DNA of 64,000 nt, from the NCBI GenBank assembly GCA_018398575.1, contig JAGTXZ010000018.1, positions 682,001-746,000 on the forward strand. The letters are read 5' to 3'. Shown here in pieces: positions 11,236-21,255 of this stretch. Each line of letters opens with the position of its first letter. Position 1 is the stretch's first letter. The notes under the pieces were generated by a model, which ran no database searches, was not told the DNA's origin, and saw only the letters and a program-made list of their open reading frames with translations. The position numbers were made by a program, and so were the translations under genes. Origin of the DNA: Ampelomyces quisqualis (taxonomy: Eukaryota; Ascomycota; Dothideomycetes; Pleosporales; Phaeosphaeriaceae).

Positions 11236-12069
11236 TCAAGGGTTTTGCCATCGCACGATGGCTTGGTGATGCGCGAGTTCGTCGTTATAAATTTCAGGAA
11301 ATATGTCTTCTGCACAATCTTTCCAGTTCCTGTGCTTGCACGGTCGCTCGAAGAATTTGATGTAGTCCCAATGCTCTGGATACCACCCTGCGTTCTCCCA
11401 ATCTAGTAGTCCTGTAATCCGACCATCTTTAACTAAGATGTTGTGCTGTGCAAGGTCGCCATGTGAGAAGACAATACGGTGATCACTACGGATCTGCTGG
11501 TATAGTGCGGTACGAATCGGGCTCGGTGTGGAGTCCACAAGGTCAAAATAGAATGAGGAATTGAAAGCGGCCTCGTCTGTGTATGGTCCGCCGTTGTAAT
11601 GGCTGTATTGGCGGTCGTCTCGCGCTTTTCCGCCAGAGCAAGATCCAATAAGCCCACTCTGGTGAGGTATAGATCGCATTGTCGTGAGGACTTCTCGCAG
11701 TTGTCGGCATATACTGCTTCTTTCTTCTGCAGTAATTTTGGCCCAAACCAGGTCAAGCCTGTCACCGTCGATAAAATCCATTTGAATGAAAGTCTCTCCA
11801 TTAGACTTGCCCGAATCGTACACGCGTGGAACAGGGAGGCCATACTGCGCGGCAAGCTCCAGTGCTGGTTGTTCATCGATATTGACTCGCCTGCCTTGCT
11901 TGAAGACCATAGAGTCCGCACGTCGCGTAACGAGACATCCGGGCATTTCATGAAGGATTACGATGTCTGGTGTATGCTACTAAGTATCTTATCAAATCTG
12001 ACTCTAGATAAGAAGCTCACCCTTATCTCCATCTGTCTCCATCATCGAGCTTCTTGACGCTGAAGCCAT
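11236..12069 (-). CDS. aminoglycoside-phosphotransferase (APH) family kinase-like protein
   Basis: Two exons on the minus strand, 12069-12021 and 11966-11236, joined in phase 1 (GAC codon across a 54-nt GT-AG intron), giving 259 aa. The catalytic loop SHGDLAQHNILV is the Brenner-type HGDxxxxN of the APH/choline-kinase superfamily, followed by the metal-binding DWE in LLDWENAGWYPEHWD. The N-lobe is present (VFKQGRRV with a candidate ATP-contact Lys). In fungi these large families are mostly uncharacterised small-molecule or protein kinases, so drug resistance should not be inferred. The gene is antiparallel to and embedded among the RING copies. The N-terminus is slightly short for the family. 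Confidence 0.82.
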
Positions 12070-13138
12070 CGTCGCTAATAAATCCTGGCAATGACGCTCG
12101 AGGGGTGTTGTAAAGTGGCCAGTATAACGACACGTATGTACTCTCGCGATAGTGGCTTTGACTTTATTTTGTGCCAGTTGTGCGGCTGAAGTGGTGATGC
12201 TGAGACAGAAACGATGTAAAGGCAACTTTCAGGCAAGATACAGTAGCGCAGGACACGTCATCAACACTTCTAGAAACCTGTCATGGGAAGCCACACTTAT
12301 TTTTAGAATATGTCCGAGGTAACATCAACACGCTAAGCCTCGACGCAAGCCACACTTATTTTTGAACATCTACAATAGGAATAGCGCTGGGACTTTGTTA
12401 CAGTGCTGTGTCAGCAGCTTAATATGGGCAAATACAGTTAGAGCATCTCGTTACGTTTGGACGCTTCTTGGCTTGTTTCTCCTCTGCGCGGCGAAACTCC
12501 CGGCATCCACACTCCTGCTAATAAAATAGCTTTCGACATTACAGATATAATATTCCTTACTTGTACTTTCCTTGTAGACCTCCGAGGAAGTACTAGGGCT
12601 ACCATATCAAGATTTAACAGGGGTCGACAGGCAAACAGGTAACTAGGAGCGTTCAGGAAAAGATCAACAACAGGATCAACACTGCAGATAACTTCTTCGG
12701 AGATCTGTATACAAGGGGAATTTACTTATAATTTAGCTTATGCAAATTACAGCTTCACAAGCTTGCGAATGAGATATTCCGGAACTCCGAAATACAAAAG
12801 TGTCTCGCCTCGGGGTGCGTCTCGCGACTTAGGGACGGACATTATAGTAGTCTATAAGAACATTGTGTAAGCGAAGTCATCCCATACCGAAATTTCACAT
12901 AATGTGGCTACTAGCTTTCACGATCCGCAAACACTGTGAAGACCTTATTTGATCAATATACCCAACTGTTCAACGACGTTGCCAGAATTTTCCTTCTTTC
13001 TAGACATAAATCGTTGCCAACTCATCTACACATCTCTCACGAAATCTTGCACAGCATTGCAGTACGAACTTGAAGCCGGCCTACACTCAGCAGCATTGCA
13101 CGAGCTGCCAGGGTAAAATACCACAACACCTCACAATC
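12070..13138. other. gene-free AT-rich DNA with a short direct repeat
   Basis: No intact ORF. A 16-bp direct repeat (agccacacttattttt) occurs at 12289-12304 and 12347-12362, 58 bp apart. The rest may be decayed repeat DNA, but no element is recognised. Confidence 0.4.
12289..12362. repeat. 16-bp direct repeat pair
   Basis: agccacacttattttt occurs twice, with starts 58 bp apart. It could be the flanks of a small lost insertion or a local duplication; there is no further support. Confidence 0.5.
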
Positions 13139-13738
13139 ATGTCTTCCAACCAAAATCGACCCACTACAATGATTGTAGTGAGTCGATTTTGGTTCAATGC
13201 GATGACGCCCCGAGTTCCTCATAACTAGCATAATCCCCCTTCCTGCATCACCTACTTTGGATGTCACATGCTCAATCTGCACCGAAGTACTAACTACACA
13301 TGCTGTTCAAATCCTTGCCTGTAGCCATATGTTTCACTGCGCATGTATTCTGGCATGGCTGAGCGGAGATGGACCTGGCAACCGCACGTGTCCAGACTGA
13401 AACTATTGTATGGAGCTGCACGAGGGTACGCCAGACGCTAGATCCCCGGCCACACATGGAACTGTATCCGATCGCGAGTATGAAGATAGTGCTTCTAGCA
13501 TGCAAATGGCGCACGGAATAAACAGCATCGAGCTGCTCGGCGAATTTGGCAGTCTAGGATGCCTCGTCCCAATACACCGCTGAGCGAGCACGAAGACTTC
13601 ACTGAAGAATTATCTGATGATGAGATACCGCCAGGGCAGAAGTTCTCGGATTATGCCAGCAGGGATTCGGCTGCCAATACCCAGTGGCTCACGTTCAGTG
13701 ACGCAGACTGGGCGCCATGGGGTAGCTGCAGCACTTGA
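13139..13738 (+). pseudogene. RING-H2 pseudogene, cluster copy 3
   Basis: Read in frame, 13210-13397 encodes EFLITSIIPLPASPT followed by a RING-H2 start (CSICTE, CSHMFHCAC, NRTCPD), clearly related to copies 1, 2 and 4. It is broken in at least three ways. The segment between the ATG at 13139 and the shared motif holds a 47-bp palindrome and a frame change. The codon matching the seventh zinc ligand is TGA (13398-13400). Further on the coherent acidic tail (HEDFTEELSDDE, ending SCST at 13738) lies in another frame. In the motif LRSR the Ser codon also reads TGA. No splice solution restores the frame. It is a dead copy of the local family. Confidence 0.85.
13148..13194. repeat. near-perfect 47-bp palindrome inside RING pseudogene
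   Basis: The arms 13148-13170 and 13172-13194 are reverse complements over 23 bp with one mismatch and a single-base centre at 13171. The left arm lies in what would be the first codons of the gene. Confidence 0.95.
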
Positions 13739-14252
13739 GCGGGCTGAGCGCTTTCCGAGACCACAGACACGGGGATGCAATGAGTGATATGTATGTGCAT
13801 ATCCTAAACCATAGGCTGGGGTTACACGTTTGTTTTTAGGTAGCTTTTGGATGAAATGCCAGACACTGATCTCTAGTGGGACATTTTGTGTTGATGTCAC
13901 GAAACTAGGATCGCCCTAGTGAAATGTTTAAATTCATGAGAGATGTTCCTCTAAAATTCAGCAAAGATTCAGCACATCTACCATAGTATTCCTCACATCA
14001 AGTCACGACGAACGGCTTCAACTTCCTTATGGGGATTCACTTCCACCTTCATGACTCAAAATCACCAGAACAAACAATTTTCGCTGTAGTCACTTGACGC
14101 TTTGTAACTGCATCTAAACAATCTTGGCTCCCAAAAAATTTCTTCCTCCCTTGAATAATGTCGATCTCCCATCCCGCTATTCTACTGATCACAACCCACA
14201 GGTTCCAGTCACCGAAAACTCACATCAGACTCCAAATCCACTCGTTCTATCC
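13739..14252. other. intergenic between RING copies 3 and 4
   Basis: No gene seen. The frame of copy 4 is open upstream to about 14124 but has no ATG before 14253. Confidence 0.4.
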
Positions 14253-14798
14253 ATGTCGTCCACGCCAGATGGAAGGTCCCTTAGATCTCGTCCCAAATTC
14301 CTCATGACTGGCATGATTCCCCTCCCTGCGTCTACCTCAGACACGGCTGACACCTGCCCCATCTGCCACGATCTTCTACAACACGACTCTGTCCGCATCA
14401 TCACCTGCGGCCATATTTACCACTGCACATGTATAGTCCCATGGCTACAAGCAAGCAACCGAGGCAACCGTACATGCCCAACCTGTCGAACAGAACTATA
14501 CAGAGAAACCCCAGAAGTTGCACGACCCACTGCCCACGGATCCGCAGTGAGACTCATCGACCATTCCGCCGCTGTTACTGCGCGTCATACCGCACACAAT
14601 ACCGCGCACAATCTCGAGCACAGACAACAGCGCGAACGTCTCGAGCGGCGTCAACGCCACCACCGCGGATGCCCAGAGCGATTCGACCTGTACCCACACG
14701 AACGGGACGCGCAGCATGAGCGACAAAGGCGTGAGCGTCAACGTATTATGGTAGACACGGCGTTGCAGCGCCGCAAAAGTATCAAAGACCAAGTTTGA
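14253..14798 (+). CDS. RING-H2 finger protein, cluster copy 4 (probably truncated)
   Basis: Starting at the first in-frame ATG (14253) the ORF gives 181 aa. RING-H2 ligands are C35, C38, C52, H54, H57, C60, C75 and C78. The shared N-terminal motif is SLRSRPKFLMTGMIPLP. After the RING comes a His/Arg/Glu-rich helical region. The stop TGA at 14796-14798 is followed in the same frame by 50 more open codons of the same Arg/Glu/Gln-rich type up to 14951, so this looks like a recent nonsense mutation (for example CGA to TGA), leaving a truncated but RING-complete protein. An intron from the GTGAGC near 14732 to the CAG near 14834 would remove the stop but shifts out of the Arg-rich frame. Confidence 0.7.
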   Translation: MSSTPDGRSLRSRPKFLMTGMIPLPASTSDTADTCPICHDLLQHDSVRIITCGHIYHCTCIVPWLQASNRGNRTCPTCRTELYRETPEVARPTAHGSAVRLIDHSAAVTARHTAHNTAHNLEHRQQRERLERRQRHHRGCPERFDLYPHERDAQHERQRRERQRIMVDTALQRRKSIKDQV

Positions 14799-14951
14799 TT
14801 CGCACCTACTGACGCTCGCGCTCAGCGACTAGCACGAAGGAACCATCGGCGTGAGGCTGCTGAGCGTCTGGCACAGCAGAATCAGCGGCTAGAAGCCACC
14901 GTGCGTATTGTGAGGCGATATGGGCATCGAAGGGTTCGGCGCCATGGTTGA

Positions 14952-15792
14952 GATCTCAGATGACCAAAGGCACATGGCCGGCAGCGCGGGATCCCCAGAC
15001 TCTAGAAATTCCATTCTCGACTATAACGTGGAGCAGCGCTTCCGAGCCCAGCGACTCAAACGTAGTGACTTTGGTAGGACGCGACAAACGCGGTTTTTAC
15101 CACGACTGTGCCGAGCGGGAATATCAACGACATCAGTGCAAGAAAAAAAAATGACATGGAAAAACAAAGACAGAACCTATCAACCAGCGCCCAAGAGTAA
15201 GCAGAAGCAGCAAATTCGAAACAAAAAAGGACCATCCGCTCGTGAGAGCGAGAGTGGATAAAGTGTACGGAGTGGAGTATGGGTATGCAAAATAACACAA
15301 ACGAAATGATCCAAGTCAGAGACTTTTGCCGAATTGGAAGAGCTTTGGGCCATGACTGAGATGGACCAAGGTACTAGCAAAATTTTGCTGATCGTTGGAG
15401 GACGTTGAGACGTGTATTCATCATGACGGGACAGGCTCCGTGTCTAATCTCACTCTCACTTTTTTCCATAGAGCAATGAAGAATCAAAATCGAAAAGTCT
15501 TCACGGCTTGATTGTGTAGATGTTATGGTCCATCAAAAATTTCGAAACACCACAAAGACCTCAGTGAACGAACTGGAAGCTGCAACTTGCATTTGTACTA
15601 TATACAGCCAATATAGATTTTCCTAAAAAAAGACGCCAGGTCCACCTTCGCAATCAGACAACATGGACTAAAGAAGAACGAATCATTGATATGCTAATTC
15701 AGGAAACGTTGCCCGCGCTGGGTCTTGTATTACGTCTCCAGCTCCATATCACCAAAAACAATGTGTGCCCATTCTAGACCGTTTGACTTTAC
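14952..15792. other. gene-free DNA
   Basis: About 840 bp between the RING block and the 3' end of the GH72 gene. A-rich stretches (15145-15152, 15625-15631). No gene or repeat is recognised. Confidence 0.4.
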
Positions 15793-17290
15793 TTAGAGAA
15801 CGAGAGCTCCGCCGAGCAGAGAAGAGACGAGAACAATGGCGCCGCAAACAAAGGGGGCGAAGCCAAAGTCGGGACGCAAGGACGCAGCAGCGCCCTTGCT
15901 CTGCGTTGGGGCGTTGGCGCTTCCCGAGGTGACGGCACCATCAGATTCGCCGGCAAGCTCAGTGGAGGCAGGGCCAGCATTCTGGCTACCTGCGCCCTTG
16001 AGACCGGGGCCCTTTCCGCAACCATTCTTGAGGTAGTCCTGGGCCTTGCTGGGGTAAGCGGGAAGCTGGTTGGCGCTGATGGTGACATTCCAGGTGCTGC
16101 TCTTAGCAGGGCACTCGGAAGCCTTACCGCTCGACTTGTAGCCACCGTCACCGCTTGGGGCGGGAGTCTTGGCGAAAGCGTTCTTGAGGGTAGTGAAGTC
16201 GGTCATTTCGGTGACCTTGCCGTTCTCCAGCTTGACGAGACCGTAGTCGGATTCCTCCTGTGAGTATTCGTAGACGAGACCTCCAGAGTAGACGGCAGAC
16301 ATGTCGGGTCCGTAGATGGACGCAACCTCGTTGAACTCACGGACTCCCTTGTTGCAACCGTACTCGGACAGGCTGTATTTGTTAGTGTCATGGATAAAGA
16401 CGTCCTTTGTCATGACTTACAAGATGGGAATGCTGTAGTCCTTGAACTTCTCCACCTTCTGGTCCCAGCCGGACTTTTGGAAGGTAGACGGGTCGCACCA
16501 CGAGTAGTCGTTGAAAGCGAAGAAGTCGCTGCGGACCGCATCGTCACCGCAGTTCATGTACGCTGCCATCTCGTAACGGTTCGACTCGACATCAGCGGCA
16601 GAGTATCCGACAGGGATCTTTCGGAGACCGCGAGCATTGAGATAGGACTTGATGTCACGAGTGACGGCCTTGACATAGGGGGCACAGTTGGTGGTGGCAT
16701 CATCGTTGATGACTTCGTTGGCGGAGAAGAACAGTAGTGTGTTGTCATACTGGGCGAATTGCTCGACGGTGGCGAAGATGCTCTGCAGGTACTCGTGGTT
16801 GTACGAAGGCTGAGGGTTCGCACGGTTGATCGAGTAGAGCGGCGTGTTGATGTCGAGCGCGAGGTAAATGCCGGCGGCGGCCTATGCGGGGTCAGTGTCC
16901 GGTTGAGGTGGGGAAACATGGTACTTCATACCAGGGCGTTCATGCACTCGTCATGGTTGGCCGTGTTGTCGATAGTGTAGACACGGACCGTGTTGATTCC
17001 GAGGCTCTTGAACTTCTCGATGTCGCGCTTGCACCCAGCCGTGTCGGCGATGGGGTCCTTGGGATCAGATGCGCCTCCTGGCTGGTAATCGACACCGCGG
17101 ATGTAGAAACGCTTGTCGCCAGCGAAGAATGCTGAACGCCGTCAGCAAGGGGGGCCGTCTCCGAAAGACACTGTTCGAACGTACCGTTTCCCTTGATAGT
17201 GACTGGTTGAATGGATGCACGCTTCTCAACCGCCGCAGGCGTTGCAGCAGCAGTGGCCGCGAGGACGGCAGCAATAGCGCCCGTCTTCAT
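15793..17290 (-). CDS. GPI-anchored 1,3-beta-glucanosyltransferase (GH72, Gas/Gel type)
   Basis: Four exons (17290-17185, 17131-16932, 16881-16421, 16372-15793) give 448 aa. The enzyme cuts and rejoins beta-1,3-glucan chains at the outer plasma membrane and cell wall. A signal peptide (MKTGAIAAVLAATAAA) leads into the GH72 core with RFYIRGVDYQPGG. The catalytic acid/base is E158 in FSANEVIND and the nucleophile E259 in FLSEYGCN, about 100 residues apart as in the family. A Ser/Ala/Gly-rich linker and a hydrophobic tail (FVCGAIVLVSSLLGGALVL) fit GPI attachment. There is no Cys-rich X8/CBM43 module, so it belongs to the shorter subfamily. Confidence 0.93.
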
Positions 17291-17954
17291 TGTGAGTGGA
17301 TGGAGGGTTGAGGATAGTGACGATGTGTAGTGTCGGGTGTTGGAAGGCAAAAGCAGGCGCGTTGGCCGGTGTAACGAGTGTGTGAAAAGGGTGCAATTAG
17401 AAAAACCTAGGTTGAACAGACAAACACAGCACGGCAACGAAGGTGTGGTGGGGAGACAGAGGGAGGCAGGAGCGGGAAACGGAGTGGGGAGTCGCGACTA
17501 TGTAAAGGGTGCAGGTGCGTTGGGGGTGCTCGCTGCTGGTTGGCCCACGCGCTGGCTGCGACAGGGATGGCGGGCAGCAAAGCATGGCCAAGGGGCAAAC
17601 AAGCGGGCCCAAGGAGACGCTTGAAGCCGCCAAGCAAGGCCGAGAAGAAACGGACTGAAACACGCCGTCGCCGCCATTCAGCTGATACCGAGTACTGCGC
17701 CCGCCACCACCGCCGCAAGTCAAGCTGACAACCTCTTGCCACTCGCACGCGGTTCCAAAATGACATGTTCATCTTTGCATTATTACCTCCTTCTACCCCG
17801 TCCCCTTCATTACACTATGCACACGGACTGGCAGGGCAGCCCCGATTATGTTTTTACGTAGAAATGAAACACCTCCACGACCGCTTGCTGCCGTCGCTCG
17901 TTGCGCCCTTCGTCGTCAACCTCAACCTTCATACTTGGTCGTGTCGACATGGGT
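17291..17954. other. intergenic
   Basis: Promoter of the GH72 gene and 3' region of the syntaxin gene. C/T-rich 17390-17480 on the minus strand. No gene supported. Confidence 0.4.
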
Positions 17955-19151
17955 TCATTTGTTGTTGTTCCTGTTCTGCAGGCCAAAGTACAAGCCAAGC
18001 ACAAGCGCCAGAATGAGGATGATGAGCACGACAACAATCAGCGTATACCACTTGAGCTTCTTCGCGCGTCGTGCAGACTTGATGCCTTGGTCGAGTTGCG
18101 TGTTGGCGTGCTTGGCGTCGACGTTGACCTGCTCCGTCTGCTCCTCGACGCGCGCAACCTGTGGTTCTTGGTACACAACCTGCTCGTTTAGTTGCGTAAA
18201 GAGCAGAGCCAGCTCGCCCATGGTCTTCTCAATGCGCTGGATGTCATTGTGGCGAGCGCGGACTGCGCCGAGGACGCTCGAGGCCTGGCCGCTGCGGTTG
18301 CTCTTGAGCTGTTCATCAATCAGCATGCATGCGTGATGCCCTCCACTTCTCGGGCCCACTTACAGCTTGTGTGAAAATACCCTCGTCACCCCAATCGGCA
18401 TTGGCCGCCTCGTTGACCTCGGCGTCCGTCGCCTCGGGGTTGACGATGCGGTACTGGCGGCCAATGGCGTCGCGATACCTCCTAGAGTAGTCCGCCTCTT
18501 CCTTCTGGAAATCGTCCAGCTGCGCCTTGAACGCGCGCTTCAGCGCCTCCACCTGTGACTTCTTGAACGAGTCGTTGGCATTCCGCGCCGCGTCCCTCTC
18601 GAGGAACTTGATCTCGTCCTTGATCTGAGTGTTTCTGATCTGTGTCTGCGAAACGACGGCCTCGAGTTCGGACGAAGATCGATTGTCGGGTGAGGACAGC
18701 ATGCGCTGGTGGATGTTGGCAATGGACTGGATGTCGGCTGTGAGCTCCCCGATGCGCTGCTTTGTGCCGGCGATACGCTGCAGGTAGTCGTCGCGGCTCA
18801 ATGGCTGTGCGCCGTGCTGTTCCAGGGGCGCTGCCTGGTATGCCTGCTGCAGAGGCACATCGGTGTGGGGGACGTTGGTGTTGGCGCCAGCATCAGGCGC
18901 GGCTGAGTATGCGGACGAGTTGTGCGAGACGTTGTGCTGCAGCGTAGCTGGGGGGCTCAGTTGCTCGTCGTACTGCCAGTCGGGTCAGTGGAAGTCAATG
19001 GTGTCGCGCAATGGCTGCGGCTTACTCCTCCGCCATAAGGGTTCGACGAGCCGTAGCCGCCGCCGCCGCTTCCGTACGGATTGGACTGTCCATATCCAGC
19101 CTCGGCCTGGCCGTACGGGTTTCCGCCGTACTGCTGGTAGTTTTGCGACAT
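17955..19151 (-). CDS. SSO1: plasma-membrane t-SNARE, Sso1/syntaxin-1 type
   Basis: Three exons (19151-19026, 18972-18364, 18308-17955) give 362 aa. Sso-type syntaxins pair with Sec9 and Snc proteins to drive exocytic vesicle fusion. The order is a Gly/Tyr-rich N-terminal tail (residues 1-42, one exon), an Habc helical bundle, the SNARE helix (ARHNDIQRIEKTMGELALLF) and a single C-terminal anchor (WYTLIVVVLIILILALVLGL). The zero-layer Gln lies in FTQLNEQV. The tail contains NPYG three times, at residues 11, 24 and 37. In yeast Sso, NPY motifs in this tail have been reported to bind the exocyst subunit Sec3. Long Gly/Pro/Tyr tails are usual in Pezizomycotina members. Confidence 0.93.
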
Positions 19152-19712
19152 GGCAAAGGCTGTGCAAAAGGCTTCAACTGCGGGTTTCGGATGGCGGCAG
19201 TGAGCTGGCAGGCAAGACGCGGAAAGCTGCGGGAAGATGCGCTGACAGGGCACGCAGCTGATTGCTCTATTCACCGAGGTGGATTAGCGATGTGAATAGG
19301 ATGGTTCCGATGTTGTTCGCGTAAGCCTTTTGTGATGATGGCGACAATGGGAAATTAAGCCCTGATCAAGACCCGTCCATTCGCCCAGACCCCAGCGGCC
19401 AGGCAACGTCACTGCTCGCTGCGCTAACCCTGTTGGTCCTTACATCGTGGCTGTAGCGTGCTTCCAACACCACGAATAGAAATCCCATTGCGCGGCCATG
19501 TACTCCGTACATCGCCTCGTGCTGCAGCCTGGGTTTCTTCGCATCCGCTTGGTTTTCCATCGCTCCACCCTGGACTCGCCTTGAATGCAGAAGTGTCGAG
19601 ATTCGCGGCAACATACTTGGCGTTGCTTGCAACATTATAATAAGATTGATACCTAAACGATTTCGAAAAGCTCTAACATCGAGAGTCGAAATACAGCCAC
19701 GGATGCGTCCCT
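19152..19712. other. intergenic
   Basis: 5' region of the syntaxin gene and 3' region of the next minus-strand gene. No gene supported. Confidence 0.4.
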
Positions 19713-20912
19713 TCAACCCTCTGGCATGTTCACAACAATCCTCCTAACCTTCTCCATCCCACCTCTCTTAGACTTGAACAACACATTCGCCAACGCCGCA
19801 GTCTGCACCTCCACCCTCATCTCCTTCTCCTTCAGCACCATCCACGCCGTACTCTTCACCAGCACCCCCTTCTCCTTCCCAGCTTTCCGACCCTTCTTCC
19901 TACCTCCTTTGCCCCGCACATTCGGCACCCCAACACGAATCTTCGGCTTCTTGCTCTTCCCCCTCACCACCACCCCCCCATCACATACCCTCGTCTGCGC
20001 AAACGAACTACTAGCCTTACCCAGCATACCCACCTTCCGAACCAACTCCCCACCGTCCAGCGACAGCGCGTCGACACGGGCAACGAGATGCGCGAACTTG
20101 GCATTCCGGTCGGAGACGTACGTCCGCCGATCCTGAAACCCGACCGGGACAGCACAAATCCGATCCAGCACCCCAACACCCGCCTCCGTGTGGACGCGCT
20201 TCTTCAAAGCCATGACTTCCCTCACGCACGCTTTCTCCGTCGCCCGTCTGCGCACCCTCTCCAAGTGCTCACGGCGGAAGCGCTCCATCTGGTCTTTCGT
20301 GCGCGTGAAGAGCGCGGCATCACAATCGCCGCTCACGAATATGTGCATGAGCATTTCCTCGACGGCGGGTGCGGAAATGGTGCTGCGTGCGCTGTGGCGG
20401 CCGATGTTGGTCGCGAGTTTGTTCATGACTTGCTTGTCGGAGAGGAGGTGGGGTATCAGGGCGCGAACGTCTGGGAGGGTGACGGGCTTGTTGTGGAGGT
20501 GGTTTAGTAGGGCGGTTTGGTGGGGTTGGATAGTACTCCAGGGGGCGCGGGTCGAGTAGAGATGGTCGAGGGTACTTACCATGCTGGGCACAGATGCTGG
20601 ATCGAAGGGTTGGTAAGTGGGTTGTTGATGCTGAGTTGGATCAGGTCCGAGCTCCAAAAATGGATTGATGTCGCTGCATTCTGATGTTGGTGATGGAAGA
20701 GGGCTAGAGTCTGGTGTTAGGACGATGATGTTGTGTCTCTCGTAGGGACCGCCCAGCGGCTTACATTGCGTTTGAGAGATGAATGTTGGCTTTGGACATG
20801 TGTCATCATCGCTGTCGGAGTCAGTGTCGAAGACAGAATCTTGTCCGCAGTCTGTCCGCTTCACTTCTGGGAAGGAACTGGAGCTGTGCGTTTCCATGTT
20901 AAGATTCTGCAT
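19713..20912 (-). CDS. basic protein of unknown function
   Basis: A 399-aa uninterrupted ORF. The N-terminal 110 residues are acidic and Ser/Pro-rich (DTDSDSDDD). A helical middle (residues about 150-250) contains LPDVRALIPHLLSDKQ and several Arg/Lys/Glu runs. The C-terminus has a strongly basic stretch (KGGRKKGRKAGKEKG) that could be a nuclear or nucleolar signal. No domain is recognised. Two good donor-like sites lie inside (at the QC-KPL and PSM-VST codons), but reading through keeps a protein-like frame, so I leave it unspliced. Nuclear location is inference from composition. Confidence 0.6.
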   Translation of the reverse strand: MQNLNMETHSSSSFPEVKRTDCGQDSVFDTDSDSDDDTCPKPTFISQTQCKPLGGPYERHNIIVLTPDSSPLPSPTSECSDINPFLELGPDPTQHQQPTYQPFDPASVPSMVSTLDHLYSTRAPWSTIQPHQTALLNHLHNKPVTLPDVRALIPHLLSDKQVMNKLATNIGRHSARSTISAPAVEEMLMHIFVSGDCDAALFTRTKDQMERFRREHLERVRRRATEKACVREVMALKKRVHTEAGVGVLDRICAVPVGFQDRRTYVSDRNAKFAHLVARVDALSLDGGELVRKVGMLGKASSSFAQTRVCDGGVVVRGKSKKPKIRVGVPNVRGKGGRKKGRKAGKEKGVLVKSTAWMVLKEKEMRVEVQTAALANVLFKSKRGGMEKVRRIVVNMPEG

Positions 20913-21255
20913 AACTGCTGTACTATGTCGCTAATGAATCGATGTTGGGCCGGTATTATTGGATGGTTTTATCGGCTTCCTGACATTGTGCATATCATCG
21001 TTCTTCGATCCTGCACAAAGTGCAACGTGCTCAGTGAACTCAAGTGCGAAGTCATCCTACGTCGAGAAGTGATCACGAGCGCACCATGAAAAACGACATT
21101 GTGTTCTGTATGAACTCGTCTGGCGGTGCCTTGACTCAATCATTTGACATGAGTGGTTCATACCAAGACCAATGCGCGTGGCCAGTCGTCTCGCTCAAGC
21201 CTTTTCTTGATATTTCAGTATCTCTTTCATCGCTTATCGCGTCAGATGGCCCAGC
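20913..21255. other. intergenic
   Basis: Short spacer. No gene or repeat recognised. Confidence 0.4.

Noticed and set aside
14124..14252. Upstream extension of RING copy 4
   Set aside because: The frame is open but has no ATG; the shared head motif begins right after the ATG at 14253.
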